Assembly: GCA_014208095.1 (NCBI GenBank)
Contig: JACHMT010000001.1
Location: 186,001-250,000, forward strand
DNA from: Actinospineispora eucalypti
Lineage (GTDB): Bacteria; Actinomycetota; Actinomycetes; Mycobacteriales; Pseudonocardiaceae
Reading direction: 5' to 3'
Length of the DNA: 64,000 nt
The notes below the pieces were generated by a model. The model was not told where the DNA came from and ran no database searches. It saw only the letters and a program-made list of their open reading frames with translations. Shown here piece after piece: positions 25,106-32,705 of the stretch. The translations under genes and the position numbers were made by a program. Position 1 is the first letter of the stretch, and each line of letters opens with the position of its first letter.

Positions 25106-26263
25106 ATGTCGTCGACGGTGGAGTTGAGCGGCTCGCCCCGCCGGCGCCCGCCCGACCGTCGGCGCCAGATCGTGCGCGCGGCCGCCCGCCTGTTCTGGGA
25201 GCGGGGTTATCGCCAGGTCGCCATGGCCGACGTGGCCGGCCGGGTGGAGATCGGCGCGAGCGCGCTGTACCGGCATTTCCGGGGCAAGTCCGACCTGCTC
25301 GCGGCGGTCCTGGACGAGGCCGTAGGGCGGCTCGAAGCGGCGGCGATGGAGGAGCCGGCTGACCTGGTCACCGCGCTGGCCGAGGCGGTACTGGCGCGGC
25401 CGGAGTACGCCCCGCTGTGGCACCGGACCGCCGGCGAACTGCCCGAGGCGGTGGCCGGCCCGCTGCGGGCCCGCCGGGCGCGAATCCTGCTGATGCTCGG
25501 CGAGGCGGGCGAAGTCGGCGAGGCGGGCGAGGGGGCGTTGCGCGGGGCCCGGGCGCGGGCGGCGTTGGCGGTGCTGGAGAGTCCCGCCCAATACCACCTG
25601 GACACCCGGCCGGAAGGGCTGGTCGACGCGCTGCGCGCGGCCGCCGTCGCCTGTCTGACCTCACCGATGCCGGACGGTGCCGAGGTCAGACCTCAGGGTG
25701 GTCAGCTGGTACCCCGGCTGCGCGGTGAGGCGCTGATGGCGTCGGCCGGGCGGTTGTTCGCCGAGCGCGGGTACCACGCGGTCAGCCTGGGTGACATCGG
25801 TGCGGCGGTGGGCATCTCCGGACCGAGCGTCTACCAGGACTACCCGAGCAAGGTCGATCTGCTGGCCGCGATCCTGCACCGGGGCAACGAGGTGCTGTGG
25901 TTCGACCTGCACCGCGTGCTGGCGTCGGCCAGCGACCCTTCGGACGCGTTGACCCGGCTGGTCGCCGGCTACGCCGACGTGGTCGGCCCGGCGGCGGGCG
26001 TGACGTCCGCGCTGCTCACCGAGGTGGCCGACCTGCCGGGCGGGCCGCGCGAGGAGTTCCGTGCGGCGCGGGCGAACTACTTGGCCGAGTGGGCCGCGCT
26101 GCTGCGGGAGTTCCGCCCGGAGCTGACCGGGCCCTCGGCCCGGCTGCTCGCCTGCGCCGCGCTGGCCGTGATCACCACGCTGACCGGGCCGGACGAGGCG
26201 CTGCCCGCGAACCAGGTGTGCGCCCTCGCCCGAGCCGTCCTCGGCCTGCCCCCCTCGGCCTGA
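25106..26263 (+). CDS. Double TetR-family regulator (two TetR domains fused)
   Basis: A 385-residue protein containing two helix-turn-helix modules. The first is at about residues 14-60 (RQIVRAAARLFWERGYRQVAMADVAG...YRHFRGKSDLL) and the second at about 210-255 (EALMASAGRLFAERGYHAVSLGDIGAAVGISGPSVYQDYPSKVDLL). Each is followed by a helical ligand-binding/dimerisation segment, the first one shortened. Such tandem TetR proteins occur in actinobacteria and may act as monomers with an internal pseudo-dimer. The linker holds a small GEAGEVGEAGE repeat. It starts 17 bp after the tRNA gene. Target unknown. Confidence 0.85.
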   Translation: MSSTVELSGSPRRRPPDRRRQIVRAAARLFWERGYRQVAMADVAGRVEIGASALYRHFRGKSDLLAAVLDEAVGRLEAAAMEEPADLVTALAEAVLARPEYAPLWHRTAGELPEAVAGPLRARRARILLMLGEAGEVGEAGEGALRGARARAALAVLESPAQYHLDTRPEGLVDALRAAAVACLTSPMPDGAEVRPQGGQLVPRLRGEALMASAGRLFAERGYHAVSLGDIGAAVGISGPSVYQDYPSKVDLLAAILHRGNEVLWFDLHRVLASASDPSDALTRLVAGYADVVGPAAGVTSALLTEVADLPGGPREEFRAARANYLAEWAALLREFRPELTGPSARLLACAALAVITTLTGPDEALPANQVCALARAVLGLPPSA

Positions 26264-26460
26264 CCTCTTCCGACTTCCCGCCACGGCCTGACCGCTTCCG
26301 ACTGCCTTCCTCCGCCTGGCCGACCTTCCTCCGCCTGGCCGACGCCGTCCACACCCGGCCCCGGCGCCGTTGAAGTGAATTTCAGTTCAGGATGAACTTG
26401 CCAAAGAAGCCATACCATGGCCTACTAAGTGAAGATTGATTCGGATCTACGGAGGCTGCA

Positions 26461-27926
26461 GTGGACAACCGGTTTCTGAGTGGCAACTTTGCCCCCTCGA
26501 TCAGCGAGGAGACGATCACCGAGCTGCCGGTCACCGGTGCGATCCCGGCGCACCTGGACGGCCGGTACCTGCGGATGGGGCCGAACCCGGTGGAGGAGAT
26601 CGACCCGATCACCTACAACTGGTTCAGCACCCGGGGCGACGGGATGATCCAGGCGTGCGCCTGCGCGACGGCCGGGCGGAGTGGTACCGCAACCGGTGGA
26701 TCCGCTCGCCGGCCGTGTCCCGGGCGCTGGGCGAGCGGCCGATCCGGCCCAACCACCGGGCCGGGGTCTACGTGCCGGCGCCGAACACCAACCCGATCGG
26801 GCATGCCGGCCGCACCATCGCCACCATGGAGGGAGGGGTGGCCAACTTCGAGCTCACCGAGGAGCTGGACACCATCGGGCCGTGCGATTTCGGCGGAACC
26901 CTCTCCGGCGGCTACACCGGCCACCCGAAGATCGACCCGGTCACCGGCGAGATGCACGCGATCACCTACCGGGTGACCACCGGCGAGTTCGCCGAGTACT
27001 CGGTGATCGGTACCGACGGGCGTGCGTGCAAGGTCGTCCGGTTCGACTCGCCGGGCAAGCCGCTGCTGCACGACATCGCGCTCACCGAGAATTACGTGCT
27101 CTTCTTCGACACCCCACTGGTGGTGGACAAGATCGGCGTGGTCGAGCGCCAACTGCCGGACTGGTTGCCCCGGTCGACGCGGCTGGTCCTGGCCTCGCTG
27201 GCCAGCCGGGTGGTCATGCCGGACCGGTTGGTCAGCCGGTTCACCCGGCGCGAGCTGATCCGTCAGCCGGACGTGGCGCCGATCAGGTGGGACCCCGACC
27301 GGCCGTCCCGCATCGGGCTGCTGCCGCGCGAGGGCGAGGCGGTGGTGCGCTGGTTCGAGATCGAGCCGTGCTACGTCTTCCACACGCTCAACGCCTACGA
27401 GGAGAACGGCTCGGTGGTCTGCGAGGCGGTCCGGATCCACGGGTACGACCGCGCGGCCCAGTACCAGCTGAAGGACATCTTCGACACCGGCCGGCCGATG
27501 ATGCACCGGTGGACCGTCGACCTGGGGTCCGGCAAGGTGCGCGAATCCGGCATCGACGACCGGCCGCAGGAGTTCCCCGGGGTCGATCCGCGGCGCATCG
27601 GCCGCCGCCACCGCTACGGCTACTCCACGGCCACGACCCTGGGCTGGCACTCGGACCGGGACTCGGTGCTGCGGCACGACCTGGCGCAGGACGTCACCAC
27701 CGAGCTGCCCCTGCCCGAGCACCACTTCGCCGGCGAGTTCTCCTTCGTGCCCAACGGCGACGGGGCGGCGGAGGACGACGGCGTGCTCATGGGCTTCGTG
27801 TACGACCGAACGACCGGCCGCAGCAACCTGTCGCTGCTCGATTCGGCGACCGGCGAGGCGGTGGCCACCGTGCACCTGCCCACCCGGGTGCCGTTCGGGT
27901 TCCATGGCAACTGGGTGAGCGCCTGA
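26461..27926 (+). pseudogene. Carotenoid cleavage oxygenase gene with a one-base frameshift
   Basis: The reading frame opened by GTG 26461 (RBS GGAGG five bases upstream) gives MDNRFLSGNFAPSISEE and LDGRYLRMGPNPVEEIDP, typical of the family N-terminus, up to GDGMI (codon 63). The family pattern GDGMxHGVRLRDG then continues only in the next frame from 26652 (GVRLRDGRAEWYRNRW) to the stop at 27926. One base, the third base of the expected His codon after 26651, is missing. The rest is intact, including the four iron His (TGHPK, LLHDIAL, FHTLNAYEENG, FGFHGNW). It is either a true pseudogene, phase-variable, or a sequencing error. The intact enzyme would cleave a carotenoid or stilbene double bond with O2. 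Confidence 0.85.
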
Positions 27927-27996
27927 AACGCCTGGCTGTGGGCCGTCAAGGAGTTGACACGTATCGGGGTGGAGTGGCCGCTCGTTATACGGGGAC

Positions 27997-28524
27997 ATGG
28001 GCTCCCTTCGACCTTTACTGCTGACCGCGTTCGCCGTCGTGCTGGTCCTGGGAGTTGGGGTGATCCTTGCGATGCGGCTCACCGTGGGGGCCGCTCCGGC
28101 GCCGACCCCGCCCCAACTCGCCCCGGCCGCCGACGCGGTGAATGCCCCGCCGCCGATGGCCCCGATGGCGCCCGCCGCTCCTGCTCCTGCTCCTGCTCCC
28201 GCCCCGGCCCCCGCGCCCGCTCCGGTCGCCGAGCCGGCTCCGGCTCCCGCTCCGGCCCCGGCGGCGAAGCCCGCGCCCAAGCGTCCGGCCGGTGAGTCCG
28301 CCGGGTCGAACGGTTCGCACAGCGCGGCCGACTCGAAGGACGACGACGAAGAAGAGCCGAGGTCCCGGCGGCACGACTCGGACCGCGACGACCACTCGGA
28401 CCGTTCGGACGACGGGTTCGGCCCGGAAAGCTTCGCGGAGCGGCAGATGCGGGAACGCGCCGCCGAGCAGATCTGCCGGCAGTACGGCATGCCCGCCGGC
28501 ACCTGCGCCAACGCCGTTCGGTAG
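27997..28524 (+). CDS. Membrane-anchored or secreted Pro/Ala-rich protein
   Basis: A 175-residue protein. Residues 1-30 form a hydrophobic N-terminal segment (LLLTAFAVVLVLGVGVILAM) that is a signal anchor or uncleaved signal. Residues about 33-95 are a (PA)n-type wall-spanning linker, 96-140 an acidic and Arg/Asp/Ser-rich stretch, and 145-175 a small conserved-looking end with two Cys (EQICRQYGMPAGTCANAV) that could form a disulfide outside the cell. No family recognised. Confidence 0.65.
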   Translation: MGSLRPLLLTAFAVVLVLGVGVILAMRLTVGAAPAPTPPQLAPAADAVNAPPPMAPMAPAAPAPAPAPAPAPAPAPVAEPAPAPAPAPAAKPAPKRPAGESAGSNGSHSAADSKDDDEEEPRSRRHDSDRDDHSDRSDDGFGPESFAERQMRERAAEQICRQYGMPAGTCANAVR

Positions 28525-28574
28525 GAGCGGGGGTTCGCCGCGCGGGGCAGATCGGGTGATGCCAGGGTTGCCGC

Positions 28575-30188
28575 ATGACCTCGGCGCAAGTGGAGATCGG
28601 TGACCTGCACCCGTTCGGCGGGTCGGACGTGTGGCAGCTGTTGGGCACGCGCGCGGCCACCCATGCCGGCCGGCCGTTCATCGTGTGGCAGCCCTACGAC
28701 GGGCAGCCCAGCCGTACCTACACCTACGACGAGGTGCACCGGGAGGCCGCGGCGACCGCCGCCGGGCTGGCCGCGCGCGGGGTATCCACAGGTGACCGGG
28801 TACTCATCCACATGGACAACTGCCCGGAGTTCCTGATCGCGTGGTTCGCCTGCGCGGCGCTGGGCGCGGTGGCGGTGACCACCAACACCCGTTCGGCTGT
28901 GGATGAGCTGGCGTTCTACGCGGACGACTGCCGGGCGGTCGGCGCGATCACCCAGGCCGAGTACGCCGAGCTGGTCGGCAAGGCGGCCCCCGGGCTGCGG
29001 TTCCTGGTCTCCGTCGGGGGCGGCGCGGAGCCGTTCGACGCATTGCGGGCCGACCCCAACGACCTGCCGAAACGCCCGATCGACCCGCTCGCGCCGTGCA
29101 GCGTGCAGTACACCTCCGGCACCACGTCAAGGCCGAAGGGCGTGCTGTGGACGCAGGCCAACGCCCTGTGGGGCGCCCGGCTGAACGCCTACCACGAGAC
29201 GCTGCGCCCGGACGACTGCCACCTGGTCTACCTGCCGCTTTTCCACACCAACGCGCTGGCGTACTCGATGTTGGCCAGCCTGTGGGTGGGCGCGCGGCTC
29301 GTGCTGGTGCCGAAGTGGTCGACCAGCCGGTTCGCCGCGGTGTCCGTGGAGCACGGGTGTACCTGGATCTCGCTGATGGGGCTGTCCATCCGCGCGCTGG
29401 CCGGCATGGCGCCGCCTCCGGGGCATGCGTACCGGCTGTTCGGCACCGGCATGTGCGACCTGCCGTTCGACGCCGCCTACGGGGTGAAGACGATCGGCTG
29501 GTGGGGCATGACGGAGACCATCTCGCACCCCATCGTGGGTGACGCGTTCGTGCCGAACCGGTCCATGTCCATGGGGCGCCCGTCGCTGTCCTACGAGGTC
29601 AAGGTGGTCCGCGAGGACGGCGCGCCGGTCGAGCCGGACGAGTCGGGCGAGCTGCTGGTGCGCGGGGTGCGCGGGTTGTCGCTGTTCGCCGAGTACCTGA
29701 ACCGCCCGGAAGCCACCGCCGAGTCGTTCGACGCCGAGGGATGGTTCCGCACCGGCGACCTGGTCACCCCGCACGCGGACGGCCACCTCACCTTCGAAAA
29801 CCGGATCAAGGACATGCTAAAGGTCGGCGCGGAGAACGTGTCGGCGGCCGAGGTGGAGCGGGTCATCCTCGGCGTGCCGGGCGTGGTGGAGGTCGGCGTG
29901 GTCGGGCGCCCGGACGACAAGCTGGACGAGGTGGCGGTCGCCTTCATCACCACGACCGGCGACGACCCGGGGCTGGTCGCGCGGATCGAGGAGACCTGCC
30001 GCGAGCACCTGGCCGACTTCAAGCGCCCCCGCGCGGTCTACCCGATGACCCAGCTCCCGCACTCCACCCTGAATAAGATCAACAAAGTCGAACTCCGCAA
30101 GGTGGCAGGCGCAGACGCCGACCGGGATGGTGCCCAAACCCGCTGGCTAACCGAAGCGATGGTGGACCCCTCCGGCGAAGCCGGCTAA
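28575..30188 (+). CDS. Acyl-CoA ligase (AMP-binding, class I adenylate-forming)
   Basis: A 537-residue enzyme. The adenylate motifs are in order: VQYTSGTTSRPKGV (about residues 176-189), the ATP/substrate motif WWGMTETISHP (about 310), WFRTGDLVT (about 395), the hinge FENRIKDMLKVGAENVSAAEVE (about 410) and the catalytic Lys region LNKINKVELRK (about 505). It activates a carboxylic acid through acyl-AMP to a CoA ester. Similarity to crotonobetaine/carnitine-CoA ligase-like members is my impression, not proof. It stands alone, convergent with a TetR gene across 22-nt array C. Confidence 0.9.
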   Translation: MTSAQVEIGDLHPFGGSDVWQLLGTRAATHAGRPFIVWQPYDGQPSRTYTYDEVHREAAATAAGLAARGVSTGDRVLIHMDNCPEFLIAWFACAALGAVAVTTNTRSAVDELAFYADDCRAVGAITQAEYAELVGKAAPGLRFLVSVGGGAEPFDALRADPNDLPKRPIDPLAPCSVQYTSGTTSRPKGVLWTQANALWGARLNAYHETLRPDDCHLVYLPLFHTNALAYSMLASLWVGARLVLVPKWSTSRFAAVSVEHGCTWISLMGLSIRALAGMAPPPGHAYRLFGTGMCDLPFDAAYGVKTIGWWGMTETISHPIVGDAFVPNRSMSMGRPSLSYEVKVVREDGAPVEPDESGELLVRGVRGLSLFAEYLNRPEATAESFDAEGWFRTGDLVTPHADGHLTFENRIKDMLKVGAENVSAAEVERVILGVPGVVEVGVVGRPDDKLDEVAVAFITTTGDDPGLVARIEETCREHLADFKRPRAVYPMTQLPHSTLNKINKVELRKVAGADADRDGAQTRWLTEAMVDPSGEAG

Positions 30189-30200
30189 CCCCCTCAACCT

Positions 30201-30294
30201 GATTCAGTGCTTCTAGCACGCTGATTCAGTCACTTTGGCATGCTGATTCAGTCAACACTGTTGACTGAATCACTGTGCTGAAGGCACTGAATCA
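30201..30294. repeat. 22-nt repeat array C: 3 forward and 2 reverse cores
   Basis: Forward cores GATTCAG start at 30201, 30223 and 30245; reverse cores ACTGAATCA start at 30264 and 30286. Spacing is 22 within each set. It sits between convergent genes, and its last core contains the TGA stop (30292-30294 read on the minus strand) of the TetR gene. Core sequence is shared with arrays A, D and E. Confidence 0.9.
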
Positions 30295-30894
30295 GGGGTG
30301 GTCGAGGACCAGGGAGATCAGTTCGTCGACGAACTGCGGGATCTTCTGCGCGGAGCGTTCGGTCGGGTTGGCGTGGTAGAGCGCCATCCGGCCGTGCGCC
30401 GCCATGAACACCACCACGGCGGCCCGGTCGGCGGGCAGGCGCAGTTGCGCGCCACCCTCGGCGGCGCGTTCCAGTGATCGCTGGAACTCGGCCAGGATGG
30501 CGGTCATCGGGCTGGGCGACTCGGGCGGCTGGTCGGAGCGGCGGCGGAACAGGATCCGGTAGTGCCCCGGGTGGGCCACCGCGAAGTCGCAGTAGGCGCG
30601 CAGCTGGGCGCGCGCCCCGTCCGCGCCGGCGATCAGCTCGCGCATCCGCTCGATCTCGTGGTCCAGCAGTCCGTCCAGGAGCGCGGCCCGGTCGGCGAAG
30701 TGCGAGTAGATGCTGGCCGGGGCGATGCCGGTGGCTCGGGCCACGCCCCGGATGGTCAGGCCGTCCTCGTTGTCCAGCTCGGACAGGAGCCGGCTGGCCG
30801 CGTCCAGGATCTCCGCGCGCAGCCGGTCGCCCTCACCCCAGCGGTTGCGGGTGCGGGTCATCGGGCCGGCCGGCCGACTGCTCATCACCGCCAT
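30292..30894 (-). CDS. TetR-family transcriptional repressor
   Basis: A 200-residue regulator. The HTH is at about residues 25-70 (LRAEILDAASRLLSE...GLTIRGVARATGIAPASIYSHFADRAALLDGLL), followed by a TetR_C domain with the YRILFRRRSDQPPE segment. It is divergent from the DHA2 efflux gene, with repeat elements in the 83-bp gap, so it most likely represses that pump until a drug or metabolite binds. Its stop codon lies in a 22-nt repeat. Confidence 0.9.
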   Translation of the reverse strand: MAVMSSRPAGPMTRTRNRWGEGDRLRAEILDAASRLLSELDNEDGLTIRGVARATGIAPASIYSHFADRAALLDGLLDHEIERMRELIAGADGARAQLRAYCDFAVAHPGHYRILFRRRSDQPPESPSPMTAILAEFQRSLERAAEGGAQLRLPADRAAVVVFMAAHGRMALYHANPTERSAQKIPQFVDELISLVLDHP

Positions 30895-30918
30895 TCAACA
30901 CCCTTCCGGAAGTTACCG

Positions 30919-30969
30919 AACAAGCGTAAGCTGAGTTAGAGAACACTTGTTAGGTGAGTTAGCTAGAAC
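30919..30969. promoter_or_regulatory. Probable TetR operator region upstream of efflux gene
   Basis: AACAAGCG (30919-30926) and CACTTGTT (30944-30951) form an inverted repeat with one mismatch. A direct repeat TGAGTTAG...AGAAC occurs at about 30931-30944 and 30955-30969. The A/T content is above average. The region lies between the divergent TetR and DHA2 genes and is the natural operator and promoter area. Confidence 0.55.
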
Positions 30970-30977
30970 GGGTGATC

Positions 30978-32558
30978 ATGGCGGCCTCGGCCAGTACCTC
31001 TACGGACGAGACGCCGCCCATCGCACCCGAGAACCCGACACTCCGTACCTCAAGTCCCGACTCACCGAGCACGAATCCCCGACTCGCGGGGGAAGCGGGG
31101 TGGTTGCTGCCCCTTGGGGTGATCGTGATCGGGATGTTCATGTCGGTGCTGAACACGACCAGCGTGAACGTGGCACTGGCCCGGATGTCGGCCGATCTGG
31201 GTGCCAGCACCGAGGACATCCAGTGGGTGTCCACCGCGTACAACCTGTGCCTGGGTGTGGTGGTGCCGGCCAGTGCCTGGCTGGGCGACCGGCTGGGGCT
31301 GAAGCGGCTCTACCTGGCGTCGCTGGTGGGGTTCTGCGTCGGCTCCGTGCTCTGCGGCCTGGCCGGCGATCTGACCAGCATGATCTTCTTCCGGATCGTG
31401 CAGGCGGCGCCGGGCGGGATGCTGCCGGTGACCTGCATGACTATCCTCTACCGGATCGTGCCGCGCCGGCAGATCGGCACCGCGATGGGCCTGTACGGGC
31501 TGGGCATGGTGGTCGCGCCGGCGGTCGGCCCGACCCTCGGCGGCTACCTGGTGGAGTACGCCAGCTGGCGCCTGGTGTTCTTCGTGAACGTGCCGGTCGG
31601 GCTGATCGGGCTGGCCGCGGGCGCTTTCGTCCTGCCGAAGCTGGCCGGGCGGCCGGGCCGGCGGTTCGACGGGGTCGGCTTCGCCTGCGTGGCCGGCGGG
31701 CTGTTCGCGCTGCTGCTCGCCGCGTCCGAGGGTGCCGACTGGGGTTGGACCGGTTACCGGGTGCTGCTGCTGGTCACCGTCGGGGTGTTGTTGCTGGCGC
31801 TGTTCGTGGTGATCGAGCTGGAGGTCACCGACCCGCTGCTGGACGTGCGCGCGCTGCGCAACCTGGCGATGGTCAACTCGCTGGTGCTGATCGCCCTGAT
31901 GTCCATCGGGCTGTTCGCGGTGTCGTTCTACGTGCCGGTCTTCCTGCAGGAAGGCCAGGGGCTGACCGCGCTGAACACCGGCTTCGTGCTGCTGCCGCAG
32001 GGGCTGGTGATGATGGTGTGCATGCCGCTGGCCGGCCGCATCTCCGACCGGTTCGGCGCGCGCTGGCCGGCGGTGTTCGGGCTGGCGGTGTCCGGCATCG
32101 GGCTGCTCATGCTGTGCAACGTCAACCCGGACATGACCCGGGGCGAGTTCATCGCGGCGCTGATGTTCCGCGCGGTCGGGCCCGGGGTGGCCATGATGCC
32201 GATCACCACCAGCGGCATCTCCGCGTTGCCCGCGCACCTGTCCGGGGCGGGCAGCGCGATGAACCAACTGGTCCAACGGGTCAGCGCCGCGCTCGGCCTG
32301 GCCCTGCTCACCGCGATGTCCACCGGCCAACAGGCGCAGTTGATGGCCGACCGCTCCGCGCTCCTCCAGGCCGCCGACGACCCGCGCCTACAGGAGATGG
32401 CCGCGCGGGGCACCGAGGGGCTGGCGCCGCTCTACCAGGCGTTGCGGCTGGACGTCTTGGCCCAGGCGTACAGCGACGTCTTCCTGGTCTCCGGCACCGT
32501 AACCCTGGCCGCCATCCCCCTAGCCCTCCTCATCCGCTCCCCCCGCTCCCCCCGCTGA
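30978..32558 (+). CDS. MFS multidrug efflux transporter, DHA2 (14-TM) family
   Basis: A 526-residue transporter from ATG 30978; GTG 30972 is an alternative, and neither has a clear Shine-Dalgarno. About 14 helices start at residue 44. Motif A is WLGDRLGLKR and motif C is LGMVVAPAVGPTLGGYLVEYASWRLVFF, the antiporter signature of EmrB/QacA-type drug exporters. The cytoplasmic N-terminus is unusual, since residues about 19-40 are encoded by three units of a 22-nt repeat that elsewhere lies between genes. Proton-driven export of an organic compound is expected, under the divergent TetR. The TGA stop at 32556-32558 is the first triplet of a repeat core. Confidence 0.93.
   Translation: MAASASTSTDETPPIAPENPTLRTSSPDSPSTNPRLAGEAGWLLPLGVIVIGMFMSVLNTTSVNVALARMSADLGASTEDIQWVSTAYNLCLGVVVPASAWLGDRLGLKRLYLASLVGFCVGSVLCGLAGDLTSMIFFRIVQAAPGGMLPVTCMTILYRIVPRRQIGTAMGLYGLGMVVAPAVGPTLGGYLVEYASWRLVFFVNVPVGLIGLAAGAFVLPKLAGRPGRRFDGVGFACVAGGLFALLLAASEGADWGWTGYRVLLLVTVGVLLLALFVVIELEVTDPLLDVRALRNLAMVNSLVLIALMSIGLFAVSFYVPVFLQEGQGLTALNTGFVLLPQGLVMMVCMPLAGRISDRFGARWPAVFGLAVSGIGLLMLCNVNPDMTRGEFIAALMFRAVGPGVAMMPITTSGISALPAHLSGAGSAMNQLVQRVSAALGLALLTAMSTGQQAQLMADRSALLQAADDPRLQEMAARGTEGLAPLYQALRLDVLAQAYSDVFLVSGTVTLAAIPLALLIRSPRSPR
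31034..31099 (+). repeat. In-frame 22-nt repeats (3 copies) in DHA2 gene N-terminus
   Basis: CCCGAC cores start at 31034, 31056 and 31078, exactly 22 bases apart, within contexts like AATCCCCGACTCGCGGG. Three 22-nt units add 66 nt, so the frame is kept. Related units occur six times inside the PknG-like gene and in the inverted repeat at 54661-54795. Confidence 0.85.
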
Positions 32559-32660
32559 TTCAGTCGCTTCTGCACACTGATTCAGTCACTTGTGCACATT
32601 GGTTCAGTCACTTCTGCCTGCTCAAGTGACTGAATCACCCTGCTGAAGTGACTGAATCAG
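32556..32660. repeat. 22-nt repeat array D: 3 forward and 2 reverse cores
   Basis: Forward cores start at 32557, 32579 and 32601, reverse cores (ACTGAATCA) at 32629 and 32651, all 22 bases apart. The array directly abuts the end of the efflux gene, whose stop is within the first unit, and precedes the thioredoxin/selenoprotein operon on the same strand. It probably ends the upstream transcript. Confidence 0.9.
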
Positions 32661-32705
32661 GTTTGTGGGGGGCGCGGGGGGCGGGGGCGGATTAGGGTCG
32701 AAGCC

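Noticed and set aside
26264..26345. Another 22-nt array after the double TetR gene
   Set aside because: The direct repeats there are spaced about 19 and 28 nt and are not inverted, so they do not belong to the 22-nt family.
27954..27990. TTGACA ... TTATAC as a sigma-70-type promoter for the Pro/Ala-rich protein
   Set aside because: The spacing between the two boxes is 25 bp, far from 17; no better -10 box is visible at the right distance.
26613..28811. 732-codon minus-strand frame over the carotenoid-oxygenase region
   Set aside because: It is Val/Asp/His-rich shadow coding across three genes on the other strand with no family features.
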